Part shown: positions 1-8,755 of the stretch, piece by piece
Position numbering within the stretch: the first letter of the stretch is position 1
Layout: every line of letters starts with the position of its first letter
Assembly: GCA_029879725.1 (NCBI GenBank)
Contig: JAOUPR010000020.1
Span: 1 to 47,682, forward strand
Source: Gemmatimonadota bacterium
GTDB taxonomy: Bacteria > Gemmatimonadota > Gemmatimonadetes > Longimicrobiales > Gaopeijiaceae
Reading direction: 5' to 3'
Length of the DNA stretch: 47,682 nucleotides
Position numbers and translations under genes: made by a program
The notes under the pieces: model-generated
The model's input: the letters and a program-made list of their open reading frames with translations, nothing else
Databases searched by the model: none
What the model was told of the DNA's origin: nothing

Positions 1-251
1 GATCTCATTGGAGCGCGACCCCCGGGGCGTGGAAAGCGTGGTCCGCTATCGAGTGGCGAGCCCGTAGGCTGCGCGCGGGTGGGCCGAGGCGGGAGTCGGT
101 CGGAAGGACCCCACCCTCGCCGATCTGGCCGCCGCCCCCTCGTTCCATGCGCTCACGACCGACCGGAGGTACGAAGCCTCTGACACCCCGGGCACCGTCC
201 ACACGTAGGGGTCGGCATCCAGACCCGACTCGCCCCCACGGGGATCCGTCC

Positions 252-962
252 ATGAACTCCATCGCCCGACCCAGCGATTCCCTGTCCTCGCGCGACGGCT
301 GGCTGGCGCTGGGCTACTTCGCCGCCTACCTCGCCTACCTCTTCTGGCGGCAGGAGAGCGAGTGGGCCCATTGGGTGACGCTGGTCCTCCTTCCGTTCGT
401 GGTCGCCGTCGCGACCGTCGGATCCGGCGAACGCCGCGTCGCCACCGCCCTGGCCACCCTGGGGATCCGGTGGGGCAACCTGAGGACCGGGGTGGGGTGG
501 GCGCTCCTCGCCGGCGCCCTCATCACGGCCTTCCAGGCCACGATGGGGGGACACGCCGCCCAGATCCAGGAGCTGATCGCGACGGGGCGGGCGCTCTGGA
601 TGTTCCCCCTGACGTTCGTGTTGATGATGGTCCTGGCCGGCTTCACGGAAGAGTTCTTCTTTCGAGGATTCCTCCAGACCCGCCTGGAGGCGCTCTTCCG
701 CTCCCGGTGGCTCGCGGTGCTGGCCGTGGCGCTCCTCTTCGGTGTCTATCACGTGCCCTACGCCTACTTCAACCCCCAATGGCCCAGCGCCGGAGACTGG
801 GGTGCGGCATGGAGCGCGGCTCTCGGCAACGGGGTGCCCGGCGGACTCATCCTCGGGACGCTGTACGCGCTGAATCGGGGCAACCTCGCCGCCTGCGTCG
901 TTCTCCATTCCCTGATCAACGCCGCTCCGGCGATGACCATGATCCGCTTCGGGGGCGGCTGA
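252..962 (+). CDS. CPBP-family intramembrane metalloprotease
   Basis: This is a polytopic membrane protein of the CPBP (CAAX protease / bacteriocin-processing, Abi) family, which cleaves or binds peptides within the membrane. The three family motifs are visible in order: TEEFFFRGF (EExxxR), FGVYHVPY (FxxxH) and VLHSLINAAP (HxxxN), spread over the C-terminal two thirds. Several hydrophobic segments surround them. An upstream in-frame ATG at 147 would add 35 Arg/Pro-rich residues unlike a family N-terminus, so I chose the ATG at 252 (MNSIARPSD), which leads directly into the first membrane helix. Bacterial members have been tied to bacteriocin self-immunity or prenyl-protein processing. No bacteriocin gene is visible here, so the substrate is unknown. 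The 250 bases before it show no other gene. Confidence 0.85.
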   Translation: MNSIARPSDSLSSRDGWLALGYFAAYLAYLFWRQESEWAHWVTLVLLPFVVAVATVGSGERRVATALATLGIRWGNLRTGVGWALLAGALITAFQATMGGHAAQIQELIATGRALWMFPLTFVLMMVLAGFTEEFFFRGFLQTRLEALFRSRWLAVLAVALLFGVYHVPYAYFNPQWPSAGDWGAAWSAALGNGVPGGLILGTLYALNRGNLAACVVLHSLINAAPAMTMIRFGGG

Positions 963-1111
963 CGGTGGGGCACGGGAGGATTCCCTCGTGAACCTGGTTG
1001 CGAACGTGTATCCGATCATGCACCATCGTCGCACCCGAGGACGGATCCTCTTCCTTCTCGAGCGTCGATCTTCGGAGCCGTTCTCGCGCAACTCAACGAA
1101 AGGAGGAATCC

Positions 1112-1507
1112 GTGCGAGCCATCGGGAACCTGATCTGGTTCGTGTTCGGGGGAGTCTTCATGGGGTTGGCGTGGTGGTTCGTGGGCCTGATCGCCTTCGT
1201 GTCCATCGTCGGCATTCCCTGGGGGAGGGCGTGCTTCGTGATCGGTCAGTTCACCTTCTTTCCCTTCGGGCGGGACGCGGTGAGCCGGAGGGACCTCACC
1301 GGGCAGACGGACATCGGAACCGGCGTCCTCGGGACCCTGGGGAACGTCGTCTGGCTTCTGGTCGCGGGATGGTGGCTGGCCATCGGTCATGTGCTGTCCG
1401 CGGCCGCGTGCTGCCTGACCATCATCGGCATCCCCTTCGGCATCCAACATCTGAAGCTCGCGGGGATCTCCCTGGCCCCGATCGGAAAGACGGTGGTCCA
1501 GAGATAG
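1112..1507 (+). CDS. YccF-family inner-membrane protein
   Basis: A 131-residue membrane protein beginning VRAIGNLIWFVFGG, the hallmark opening of the YccF domain family, followed by two repeated halves containing the signature GIPWG and GIPFG turns. YccF proteins are small polytopic inner-membrane proteins of unknown function. I chose the GTG start at 1112 because AGGAGG lies at 1101-1106 with good spacing and because the family begins exactly there; a longer reading from 998 adds 38 low-complexity residues. It is transcribed in the same direction as its neighbours but separated by about 150 bases from the protease gene and 70 from the next gene. Confidence 0.88.
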   Translation: MRAIGNLIWFVFGGVFMGLAWWFVGLIAFVSIVGIPWGRACFVIGQFTFFPFGRDAVSRRDLTGQTDIGTGVLGTLGNVVWLLVAGWWLAIGHVLSAAACCLTIIGIPFGIQHLKLAGISLAPIGKTVVQR

Positions 1508-1578
1508 GACGACCACGTTGTCGTAGCATCACAAGCCCTCGACGACCCGACCCTCCACACCCTCCCACGACGGAAACC

Positions 1579-2055
1579 ATGCGCTCGACCTCACGGATCA
1601 CCGCCGCCGTCCTCGCCTTCTTCGTCGCGTGTACGACCCTCCCGCCCGATTCGGAGCAGCCGACGGTCGAAAGCGTGTACGCGATGGTGGACAGCTTCCA
1701 CGTCGCGTTCGCGGCCGAAGACAGTGCCCGTCTGGGACGTCTGATCTCGGAGGATTCGACGATGACGTTCTACGGAACGAGTCTGTCCGAGATGCAGCGG
1801 GGACGGTCGGAGTTTCTGGTCAAACACCAGGAGCAGGACTGGGCCCAGGTGGATGACATCACCTTCAGCGAGCCGTCGGACGTCGACGTGCAGTTGACCA
1901 CCGCCATGGCGGTGATCACGTATCACACGCGCCTCGGGTTCGTGGCCGGCGGAGAGGCCGGGAGCCTTCCGCTCCGCATGACCCTGACGCTCGGCAGGGA
2001 GGCCGGCGTCTGGAAGATCCGCCAGGGATCGGCGAGCCCGGTCGGAGACGGCTGA
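1579..2055 (+). CDS. putative lipoprotein with NTF2/SnoaL-like (DUF4440-type) domain
   Basis: A 158-residue exported protein. The N-terminus has two Arg, a hydrophobic core and FVAC, a plausible lipobox although -3 is Phe rather than Leu. The body follows the NTF2-like pattern: a first helix with VDSFHVAFAAEDSARLGRLISED, then strands ending TLTLGREAGVWKIRQGSAS, where the late Trp-Lys-Ile strand is typical of DUF4440/SnoaL-like proteins. Such domains bind small ligands, and the ligand cannot be deduced here. The ATG at 1579 was chosen because the signal peptide begins there; upstream in-frame sequence is Arg/Pro-rich and looks non-coding. Confidence 0.7.
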   Translation: MRSTSRITAAVLAFFVACTTLPPDSEQPTVESVYAMVDSFHVAFAAEDSARLGRLISEDSTMTFYGTSLSEMQRGRSEFLVKHQEQDWAQVDDITFSEPSDVDVQLTTAMAVITYHTRLGFVAGGEAGSLPLRMTLTLGREAGVWKIRQGSASPVGDG

Positions 2056-2089
2056 GGGTAGCCGCCGGGCCGGCGATCCCGGCGCCTCC

Positions 2090-2118
2090 TTGCGGCCTCC
2101 CTCTCGACCACGTAGGCT
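2090..2118 (+). promoter_or_regulatory. candidate sigma-70-type promoter
   Basis: TTGCGG at 2090-2095 and TAGGCT at 2113-2118 are 17 bases apart, about 55 bases before the Tat-protein gene at 2174. Each box matches the consensus only partly, and a similar TAGGCT occurs with the second SusC gene. This is prediction by eye. Confidence 0.35.
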
Positions 2119-2173
2119 GCGTTCACGCGGGTTGTCGAGCGAAGACCTGAGGCCCTCCCCCCAGGAGGCGCAT

Positions 2174-2773
2174 ATGGTCGATATGTCCAGGCGGGATGCG
2201 TTGATGAGCCTGGCCACGGTGTTCACCGCAGCCGCGTCCGGCCAGGTCGACTTCCGACGCCTCGCGGATCCCCAGGAAGATCCTCTGCAGCGGTGGAGGA
2301 AGCTGAGCCAGCCGTTGTGGAGAAAGCGGGAGAGTGGCCGGGACCCCGAGCGGTTCGCCAGAGCTCCCCACCCCTTCCTCACCATCGATCTGCGCGGCAT
2401 GTCGCGCGGCTCGATCACCCGCCAGATGGCGGCCATCGGGCCCCACGAGGACGGCGAGCTCGCCTTCTTCGTGGAGAACCAGGGGAACGGCCCGTCGTGG
2501 ACGTGCTACACCGAGATCTACGAGGGATTCTGGACGCCGGGCCAGGCATGGGGCCATCACCTTCCCAGCTACACCCTCCGGGGGAAGCGCGCCATCACCC
2601 TCCAGGCCGGCGAGAAGAGAGAGGTCCTCCTTCCCTGGCGTCTCGATCGTCTGACCAACGGCGTGGCCCTGATGGTCGTCTACGATCCGGTGCTGGACCC
2701 CAGGAAGGAGATGATCACGTACGACCAGGCGCGACGCATCGGAAGTATCAATTGGGCAGAGTGGAGGGGATAG
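2174..2773 (+). CDS. Tat-exported protein of unknown function
   Basis: A 199-residue protein that begins MVDMSRRDALMSLATVFTA. The SRRxAL stretch followed by a weakly hydrophobic segment is a twin-arginine signal, so the mature protein should be folded before export. I do not recognise the mature domain. It has a Trp/Tyr-rich middle (SWTCYTEIYEGFW) and late beta-strands (EVLLPWRLDRLTNGVALMVVYDP) that resemble a small beta-sandwich. The start at 2174 has AGGAGG at 2163-2168. Its stop lies 5 bases before the phospholipase-like gene at 2779, so the two are almost certainly co-transcribed and probably act together. Confidence 0.75.
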   Translation: MVDMSRRDALMSLATVFTAAASGQVDFRRLADPQEDPLQRWRKLSQPLWRKRESGRDPERFARAPHPFLTIDLRGMSRGSITRQMAAIGPHEDGELAFFVENQGNGPSWTCYTEIYEGFWTPGQAWGHHLPSYTLRGKRAITLQAGEKREVLLPWRLDRLTNGVALMVVYDPVLDPRKEMITYDQARRIGSINWAEWRG

Positions 2774-2778
2774 GACCC

Positions 2779-4629
2779 ATGCCGAAATACGGGATACACC
2801 ATCACGTCCTCTCCGAGGCGACGCGGAATCTCCTGGAGAGCCGGAACGCGGACATCCGCGCCGCCGCCGCGCAACTCGTGCGCGAGCGTGGGATCGGGAG
2901 GCTGGGGGCCATCGGGCCGGATCTCTTCTTCTGGGCCCCGGACTCCGCGGAGGTCGACAAGCTCTACCGCTTCTATTCGAACATGAAGGAGGTCGTCTCC
3001 CTGTACGACCAGGTGATGGAGCCCATCCGACAGGTGGGCGACGCGGTGGGAGAGCCGGTGGAGGCCGCTCTGGAGACGCTCGGAGACGATACAGTCGAGC
3101 TGGTGCGGCAGTTGGTCGAGCGCGCCCGCGATACCGCGGCACTCTTCCGGACGACGCTGGCCACCGGGTTGTTCGCGGGTGTGGTGGACGGCTTCGACGT
3201 CATGACGGAGGCGGCCCGGATGCCGTCGGTGAGCGAGCTCTTCTTCAACCAGTTCCGGCCCGGAGCCCAACTCAATCGACCGGAACGGGAGTGGTCCTGG
3301 TTCGACACGCTCCACTACCGGCGCACGGGCGCCTACGCCCGGTCGCTGGTGGAACTCGCCACCAGTCCACGGCAGAAGGCGTACGCGTACGGATACCTCT
3401 CGCACGTGGCCACGGACGTGCTCGGACACGCGTACGTGAATCAGGTGGTCGGGGCGCCGTACCGCCTCAACGTGCAGCGCCACGTCACGGTCGAGAACTT
3501 CATGGACACGTGGGCCTTCGACCACCACTACGGCCAGAGCGCCAACGCGTCGCTGCTCCGCGCGCTCGAGCTTCCCGAACCGTCCCGGCTTCCCACGGAA
3601 GTCGTGGATCTCATCGTGAACGCCATGCGGCGAACGTACGCCGGGACCCAGCCGCGGCGCCTCGGGGGGGACGGGTTCCCGACCCAGCGTCATGTCCGCC
3701 AGTCGTTCGAGTCACTCCACGAGGTCCTTTCCGTGATGGAGCGGATGTACGTGAAGCATCCGACGGAGCCGTTCAGCGGGGTCCTCGACGTCCTGGCGCA
3801 CGCGCTCGACGACCTCCTGGAGCCTCCTCCCTCCCCACCTTCGAGTCCGTCGGAGTCGTGCGGATGGGGGGACATCCTTTCCTTCGGCCTCACGGAGAGC
3901 TCCAGCGATTGCTACGAGGGGTTCATGGACGAGCTGAGTGGGTGGATGGGCTACCTGGGCGAACTGATGCAGTGGCTCGCCGAGACCGCGCTCGATCTCA
4001 TCGACCTGATCCTGGCGACGCTCGCCGCCATCCCCATCACGGTGCTGCTCGCGATCCTGTACGGTACCCAGCTCCTGCTCTTCAGCCTGTACCAGAGCTG
4101 TCGGTCCACCCTCGCCCTGCACGGGTTCTCGCTTCCCGAGCCCGACGATCTCCACTCGAGCCATGGCGCGCACCTCATCGCGCCGACGTTGTCGTGTGGC
4201 ACCGCGTTCAAGTTCCCTCGCCTCAAGGGACCCTCACAAAGTCATCTCGTGTGCCCCTCTCTCGCGGTGGAAGACCCCGGGACCGCGGCGGACCCGTTCG
4301 AGCCGACCACGGCGGTGTCGCCGGAAGACTTCATCTCCGGGGCTCCCATGGACTTCAGGGCGCTGGTCGCGTATGCCCAGGCCCCGACGCCGGAAGCCAC
4401 CCGGGCTCTTCAACTGGCCGGCGCGCGCATCGGCAACGCCGTCGGGCTCACGGAGTGGATGATCGGCACCGCCGCGAACGGCGGCGCGCCGGCGGGGGCG
4501 CGAGACCTCGCCTTCACCGACTGGAATCTCGACGCGGATCGGGGCTACGGATACAAGACGTGGAAGGGAACGGTCAACGCGCCCACGGCGACGGCACCCC
4601 CCAGCGTAGACCCGGAGCGGTATACCTGA
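2779..4629 (+). CDS. zinc-dependent phospholipase C-like protein with C-terminal membrane segment
   Basis: A 616-residue protein. Residues about 1-260 match the layout of the zinc-dependent phospholipase C superfamily (PF00882 type): an early His cluster, GAIGPDLFFW at about 43-52, and SHVATDVLGHAYVNQ at 208-222, where His209, Asp213 and His217 are likely metal ligands, followed by HH at 249-250. A long hydrophobic stretch at about 405-440 predicts one or two membrane helices, and the C-terminal 150 residues are unrecognised. There is no signal peptide, which is odd for a secreted phospholipase. It directly follows the Tat-protein gene in one transcription unit. Enzymatic activity is inferred from fold-level motifs only, and binding without catalysis is possible. 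Confidence 0.7.
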   Translation: MPKYGIHHHVLSEATRNLLESRNADIRAAAAQLVRERGIGRLGAIGPDLFFWAPDSAEVDKLYRFYSNMKEVVSLYDQVMEPIRQVGDAVGEPVEAALETLGDDTVELVRQLVERARDTAALFRTTLATGLFAGVVDGFDVMTEAARMPSVSELFFNQFRPGAQLNRPEREWSWFDTLHYRRTGAYARSLVELATSPRQKAYAYGYLSHVATDVLGHAYVNQVVGAPYRLNVQRHVTVENFMDTWAFDHHYGQSANASLLRALELPEPSRLPTEVVDLIVNAMRRTYAGTQPRRLGGDGFPTQRHVRQSFESLHEVLSVMERMYVKHPTEPFSGVLDVLAHALDDLLEPPPSPPSSPSESCGWGDILSFGLTESSSDCYEGFMDELSGWMGYLGELMQWLAETALDLIDLILATLAAIPITVLLAILYGTQLLLFSLYQSCRSTLALHGFSLPEPDDLHSSHGAHLIAPTLSCGTAFKFPRLKGPSQSHLVCPSLAVEDPGTAADPFEPTTAVSPEDFISGAPMDFRALVAYAQAPTPEATRALQLAGARIGNAVGLTEWMIGTAANGGAPAGARDLAFTDWNLDADRGYGYKTWKGTVNAPTATAPPSVDPERYT

Positions 4630-4870
4630 GGGGGGGCAGGGTCGGGCGGTGAGCACGACCGCGCCCGGCGGAGAGTCGGTTCCGGTGTCCGGACGGGATT
4701 GGACTCGCGTTCTGGGGCGGGGACACCATCGCCGTCGGAAAGATCGGATCTCCCGACCCATGGACGGTCATGGCGAAGGGGACGTTTCCCAACGGGCTCC
4801 CCGGCGGATAGGCTTCGGGACAGGGCGTCGATCACCGTGGCCCACCGCCGAGGAGCCCGCGCCCTCCGGT

Positions 4871-5338
4871 TCAGCTGCGGTCCCCCGCGGGGAGTTCCGC
4901 GGCGGTGCGAGACGAGTCTTCTCCTTCCGCCATCCTGGCCAGCGCCAGTGATCCGGATGCCGAGGCCGCGCTCAGGAGGGTGAGGGCACCGACCACCGCG
5001 ACGCCCTCGGCGACGGTCGCCGTCCCCATGGCCACCAGGGCGGCCGGGAACAGTCCGAGAAGGAGGCCTCCGAACGCTCCCCACGCCGCGAAACGGGAGA
5101 GCGACAACTCGCCGAAGCTGCGCCGGCGCCCGGCGATCCCGAGCACCGTGGAGAACACCAGCCCGCCCAGGAACGCGGGATACGCCAGCACCGCCGGCCA
5201 GATATCCACGAGCGCCCCGACGGGATTCGGCCAGACGTTGTGGATCAACTCGATCCCGAGTCCGACCAGCGCCCACCCCACGGCCCAGCTCAGCCCCATT
5301 CCCACCGCCCCCCTGACGCGCCTCAGCCACCCCTTCAT
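4871..5338 (-). CDS. small polytopic membrane protein of unknown function
   Basis: A 155-residue protein with four hydrophobic segments (roughly residues 12-30, 43-66, 82-105 and 112-132) and a short acidic C-terminal tail. No family motif is recognised. It is convergent with the phospholipase-like gene, with a 241-base gap (4630-4870) in which I see no gene and no clear hairpin. The ATG at 5338 precedes a basic stretch (MKGWLRRVRG) that suits an inside-facing N-terminus. The opposite strand is also open in places, as is common in this GC-rich DNA, but the hydrophobic pattern supports this reading. Confidence 0.6.
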   Translation of the reverse strand: MKGWLRRVRGAVGMGLSWAVGWALVGLGIELIHNVWPNPVGALVDIWPAVLAYPAFLGGLVFSTVLGIAGRRRSFGELSLSRFAAWGAFGGLLLGLFPAALVAMGTATVAEGVAVVGALTLLSAASASGSLALARMAEGEDSSRTAAELPAGDRS

Positions 5339-5577
5339 CGCCGCCTCCCTGTCCAGTCCGGCTTTCTGGTGCCATGCTGCAAGATCCGATCCGGCGGTGC
5401 CGTGTCCCGGTCCGCCATCGTCGATTTCTTCCGAGTGAGGGATGACATGCGACAGGAGGTCGAGTACAGCCTACTCGAGCGCCGTCTGCTGTGGCCGAGG
5501 CCGACTCCCGTTCTCCATGCGTCGAACGAGAGCAAGCCCCGAGCCACGGGTGCCTGACGGCCGCCACGTCACGCTGT

Positions 5578-5603
5578 TCAAGTCGAGGCCAGGGCACTAT
5601 ATA
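5578..5603 (+). promoter_or_regulatory. weak candidate promoter in the 5339-5636 spacer
   Basis: The 298-base spacer between divergent genes holds one AT-rich hexamer, TATATA at 5598-5603, about 35 bases before the lipoprotein start. A poor -35 match (TTCAAG, 5578-5583) stands only 14 bases upstream. Nothing else is evident in the spacer. Confidence 0.2.
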
Positions 5604-5636
5604 GACCGAGACCCCCTCATTGAGAAGGAGGACGTC

Positions 5637-6080
5637 ATGCGTAGGCATCTCACTCTCATGCTCGCGCTGCCCACCCTGATCTCCTTTCAGGCGTGCTCTC
5701 CCGGGGAGGAGGGACAACCCCCCGAAGCGACTACGGCCACCGCCGTACACGCGACCATCGTGATCGGCGTGGACGACGCCGGGAACGTGTACGTGAGCCA
5801 GGACCGATTGGAGGTCCGTAACCGGAACCAGTCTCCCGTGATCGCGTGGGCCGCGGATTCATCCTTGGGTGACCGGCGGTGGATCGTGGGATTCGCCGGT
5901 GCCAGCCCGTTCAAGAGCAACCGGGTCGCGTTTTCCTCTGACCCGGGTGCGCACCAGGGCCCCATCAGTCCCGACGCCGCGGAGGGAGAGTACAAATACT
6001 GGGTCTGGGTTTCGGCCCCTGGCGATGCGTGGCTCTCGCTCGATCCCAAGATCGTGATCATCGACGACCCGGGTCAGTAG
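5637..6080 (+). CDS. small lipoprotein with beta-sandwich-like domain, unknown function
   Basis: A 147-residue lipoprotein. The signal peptide ends in SFQAC with Cys20 as lipidation site, followed by a Gly/Glu/Pro-rich linker. The mature part alternates short strands (ATIVIGVDDAGNVYVSQD, WIVGFAGASPF, EYKYWVWVS, LDPKIVII). The closing YKYxVxV ... LDPxIxI pattern occurs in small periplasmic cupredoxin-like proteins, but I see no copper-ligand set, so I leave the function open. AAGGAGG at 5625-5631 supports the ATG at 5637. It is convergent with the TPR protein gene, ending 51 bases before that gene's stop. Confidence 0.7.
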   Translation: MRRHLTLMLALPTLISFQACSPGEEGQPPEATTATAVHATIVIGVDDAGNVYVSQDRLEVRNRNQSPVIAWAADSSLGDRRWIVGFAGASPFKSNRVAFSSDPGAHQGPISPDAAEGEYKYWVWVSAPGDAWLSLDPKIVIIDDPGQ

Positions 6081-6130
6081 CAGGACACGATCCAGCACGG
6101 CCTCGAAGAGGGACCGTAGGGCGCCGGACC

Positions 6131-8053
6131 TCAGGCCTCGCCTCCGTCGTTCTTCCTGCCCGGTCCCACCAGGTCCTGGAAGGGCTCGAAGTCCCTCAGC
6201 CCCTCGAACCACCAATCCTTCCGGATGAAGGCGGTGTCGGGGTCGATGGTGAGGTACGACGCGAGTAGCCTGACGGCTTCCTCGCGGTCGCCCAGGAGCA
6301 ACTGGACGTGGGCTTCGTCGTAGGCGAGGGCGGGGGGCGTGCGTCCGGGCTCGCGCACCTGGTCCAACATCGCCCGAGCGCCGTCGGCGTCACCGGAGCG
6401 AGCGAGGACCCGCGCGAGCCACACGGTCCCGTACGTCCGCCAGGTCTCCCGATCACCGGCCGGGCTCGCCGCCACGAGGGAGTCCAGGAGAGCGCGGGCG
6501 TGGGCCACGTCGGGCTGGGCCTGAGGGTAGGAGCCCAGGATGACGAATCGGCATGCCACGAAGTTCGTATTCAGGGGAAAACGCCGGCGCCCTTCGTCGC
6601 AGAGGCGGATGGCGTCGTCGCGTGGGCCGAGCTGTGAGATGCTGTACTGGAGGCTGAAGAGAGCCTGCTCCTCGACCTCGAGAAACGCGTCGGCGTCGAG
6701 GGCGTGCTCGGCCGCCTCGACGGCCTCCAGGAAGCGTGCCTGCCGCACCAGCACTTCGCTCAGCGTCCACCATGCGTTGGCGATGTTGCTATCGATGGAC
6801 AGGGCGGCCCTGAGATCTTCCTCGGCGCCGGCGATCAACTCGGGCGCGTCGGGGACGCCGGGAGTCCGGGCCAGGCGCGCCCTGAGCCAGCCACGGAAAG
6901 CCAGCGCCGACTCCGAGCCCGGGTTCCGCTCCAGCGCCTCGGCGAGGATGGAATCCGCCCGGGCCGCCCGTTCAGGATCCAGCGCTCCCGGCAGCGGTCC
7001 ATGAAGCGCGGCCAACCGCCCCAGGGCCACGGCCCGCTGAAGGAGAGGTGACTCCCAGTCTGGATCGCGGTCCAGGGCCAGACGAAAGAGGGAGTCCGCC
7101 CGCAGCAGCGCCTCGTGCGCGGCTTCCTTGTCGCCGTCCCGGTAGCGCTCGTATTCATCGAGTTCGTCCCGGCCCCGGGCGAACGCCGTCCACGCTTCCG
7201 CGTCGTCCGTGCCCGCCCGTGCCGAACGCACCCGGATTTCCCGGCCCAGGCGCTGTCGCAGCGTGCGTGCCACGTAGAAGGTCAGCGAGTCCTGGAAGGC
7301 GAACGGATCGGCGAGGCTTCCTTCCACCACGTGACTACCGAGATGGCTCAGCGTAGCGCCGTCGATCAACTGCACGGTGGCCCGAACCCGGTCGCCCGCT
7401 CGGGTGACGCTCCCCTCCACGAGGCTTCCCGCCCGGAGCACACGGACGATGGAATCCAAGGAGACCGCGTTGTATCGGTACGGCTTCACCGCGTTGCGCG
7501 ATGCCACCTGGAGGCCGTCCACGGTTCCCAGCTCGTGGAGGAGTCCTTCGGTCAACTCCGCGGCAAGGTGGCCGAGGCTTCCATCTTCACTGTGATCGTC
7601 CAGGTAGAGGACCGCGATCCTGCGTGGATCCAGATCGGGAATCGCCGCGTCCACCATCGGAGTACCGGGGACCATGGACCCTCCCGGGCTCGTGACCTGC
7701 CAGGCGCCCCACCCCGACACCACGCTCACGGTGGCTACCCCCAGGACGGTGACGACCCGACGAGCCGGCGTTCTTCCGAGCGTGTCCGCGATGGACCCGG
7801 GCGCTGCCTGACGAAGACCGTCTTCGGTGATGTCGAAGATCCATGCGAGGATCAGGGCCACGGGAAAGGCCGACGTTCCCGCGACCACCAGGACCGCCAG
7901 CCAGAGGCTCGAGATACCCAGTGGTTCGAACGTGACGTCGGCAAGCTGCAGGATGACGAAGAGCGTGACCGCGTAGAGTCCAGCGACCCTGTGCACACGT
8001 CTGCGTTGCAGCTCTGTACCGAGCGCGCGGAGCCGTGCGAGGAGACGTCGCAT
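6131..8053 (-). CDS. membrane-anchored TolB-N/FlgO-like and TPR protein
   Basis: A 640-residue protein. It opens with a basic stretch ELQRRRVHRVAG, then two close membrane helices (about 22-40 and 48-72) and a third near 95-113. After these comes a domain of the kind found in TolB N-terminal/FlgO-like proteins (RRIAVLYLDD... to VVEGSLADPF), in which short strands alternate with helices. The C-terminal half is helical TPR repeats (for example DSLFRLALDRDPDWESPL, EAVEAAEHALDADA). The family, often linked to kinase or adenylate-cyclase output modules, is common in Gemmatimonadota and acts as a membrane scaffold; this one has no catalytic head. The ATG at 8053 was preferred over 8221 because the 56 upstream residues are low-complexity and the family starts at this basic helix. 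Confidence 0.75.
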   Translation of the reverse strand: MRRLLARLRALGTELQRRRVHRVAGLYAVTLFVILQLADVTFEPLGISSLWLAVLVVAGTSAFPVALILAWIFDITEDGLRQAAPGSIADTLGRTPARRVVTVLGVATVSVVSGWGAWQVTSPGGSMVPGTPMVDAAIPDLDPRRIAVLYLDDHSEDGSLGHLAAELTEGLLHELGTVDGLQVASRNAVKPYRYNAVSLDSIVRVLRAGSLVEGSVTRAGDRVRATVQLIDGATLSHLGSHVVEGSLADPFAFQDSLTFYVARTLRQRLGREIRVRSARAGTDDAEAWTAFARGRDELDEYERYRDGDKEAAHEALLRADSLFRLALDRDPDWESPLLQRAVALGRLAALHGPLPGALDPERAARADSILAEALERNPGSESALAFRGWLRARLARTPGVPDAPELIAGAEEDLRAALSIDSNIANAWWTLSEVLVRQARFLEAVEAAEHALDADAFLEVEEQALFSLQYSISQLGPRDDAIRLCDEGRRRFPLNTNFVACRFVILGSYPQAQPDVAHARALLDSLVAASPAGDRETWRTYGTVWLARVLARSGDADGARAMLDQVREPGRTPPALAYDEAHVQLLLGDREEAVRLLASYLTIDPDTAFIRKDWWFEGLRDFEPFQDLVGPGRKNDGGEA

Positions 8054-8293
8054 GAGGACCCCCTGGAGAGGACGGGTCAGGTCGAGTCTCCGATATGGTG
8101 GGGCCATCGCGGGCCGCTGGGCAAGCGGTTTCTTCCGAGCGGCGAGGGAACGACCGTCCCAGGCCACCACCATCCTCGTCGGACCGGCGGTCGGATGGAG
8201 ACGCAGGGCCGCGCCTCCCACCTCCCCCTCCCGACGGCCGCGGTATCGCCCTACCTTTCATCCCCCTTCATCGCCCCCTGACCCCGAAGAGAA

Positions 8294-8653
8294 ATGGACC
8301 TGACCATCACCGGCACCGTTGGAGACATTCTTCCCGAGCAGTCCGGCGAAGGCCGTAACGGCCCGTGGCGGAAGCAGGAGTTCATCCTGGAGATCGGCGG
8401 GGATTATCCCAAGCAGGTCTGCATCGTGACGTGGGGCGACAAGATCGACCAGTTCGCCGTCCAGGCGGGGGAACGCCTCACGGTGCACATCGACATCCAG
8501 AGCCGTGAGCACAATGGACGCTGGTACACCGACGTGAAGGCCTGGAAGGTCGCCCGGGATCAGCCCCAGGACGGACCGCCTCCCCTGGGTCCCGACGAGC
8601 CCTTCAACGAGCCGCCGGCCTTCTCCGACGAGGACGACGGGCTCCCCTTCTAG
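8294..8653 (+). CDS. DUF3127 OB-fold-like protein with SSB-type acidic tip
   Basis: A 119-residue protein that matches DUF3127: an opening strand MDLTITGTVGDILPEQ, the conserved WRKQEFILEIGGDYPKQVCI segment, and a later strand WYTDVKAWKVA. The fold is expected to be an OB-like beta-barrel. Residues about 91-119 form a disordered Pro/acidic tail ending DEDDGLPF, which strongly resembles the C-terminal tip that single-stranded DNA-binding protein uses to recruit DNA-repair partners. DUF3127 is best known from Bacteroidota, consistent with the FCB-like gene content here. It stands alone, convergent with the dipeptidase gene. DNA binding is an inference, as the family function is not established. 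Confidence 0.8.
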   Translation: MDLTITGTVGDILPEQSGEGRNGPWRKQEFILEIGGDYPKQVCIVTWGDKIDQFAVQAGERLTVHIDIQSREHNGRWYTDVKAWKVARDQPQDGPPPLGPDEPFNEPPAFSDEDDGLPF

Positions 8654-8718
8654 CGGGCAGGGCGGGGCGCGCGGCCGGGGTGGGTCGCGCCGGCCGGCCC
8701 GGTCGGACCCCCCGGCCC

Positions 8719-8745
8719 GGGTGGAGCGGGTGGAGCGGGTGGAGC
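8719..8745. repeat. three tandem copies of a 9-base unit
   Basis: GGGTGGAGC is repeated three times without change between two convergent genes. It sits in a GC-rich spacer (8654-8755) that also contains a CGGCCGG/CCGGCCG inverted pair at 8672-8678 and 8690-8696. It may be a chance simple repeat. Confidence 0.6.
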
Positions 8746-8755
8746 CCCTCCGCTC

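Noticed and set aside
65..70. TAGGCT as a -10 box upstream of the CPBP gene
   Set aside because: No -35 match 16-18 bases before it, so it is not supported.
7918..7936. GGTTCGAA resembling a tRNA T-loop
   Set aside because: It lies inside the TPR gene and no cloverleaf can be drawn around it. I found no tRNA, rRNA, CRISPR array, insertion sequence or attachment site in the window.
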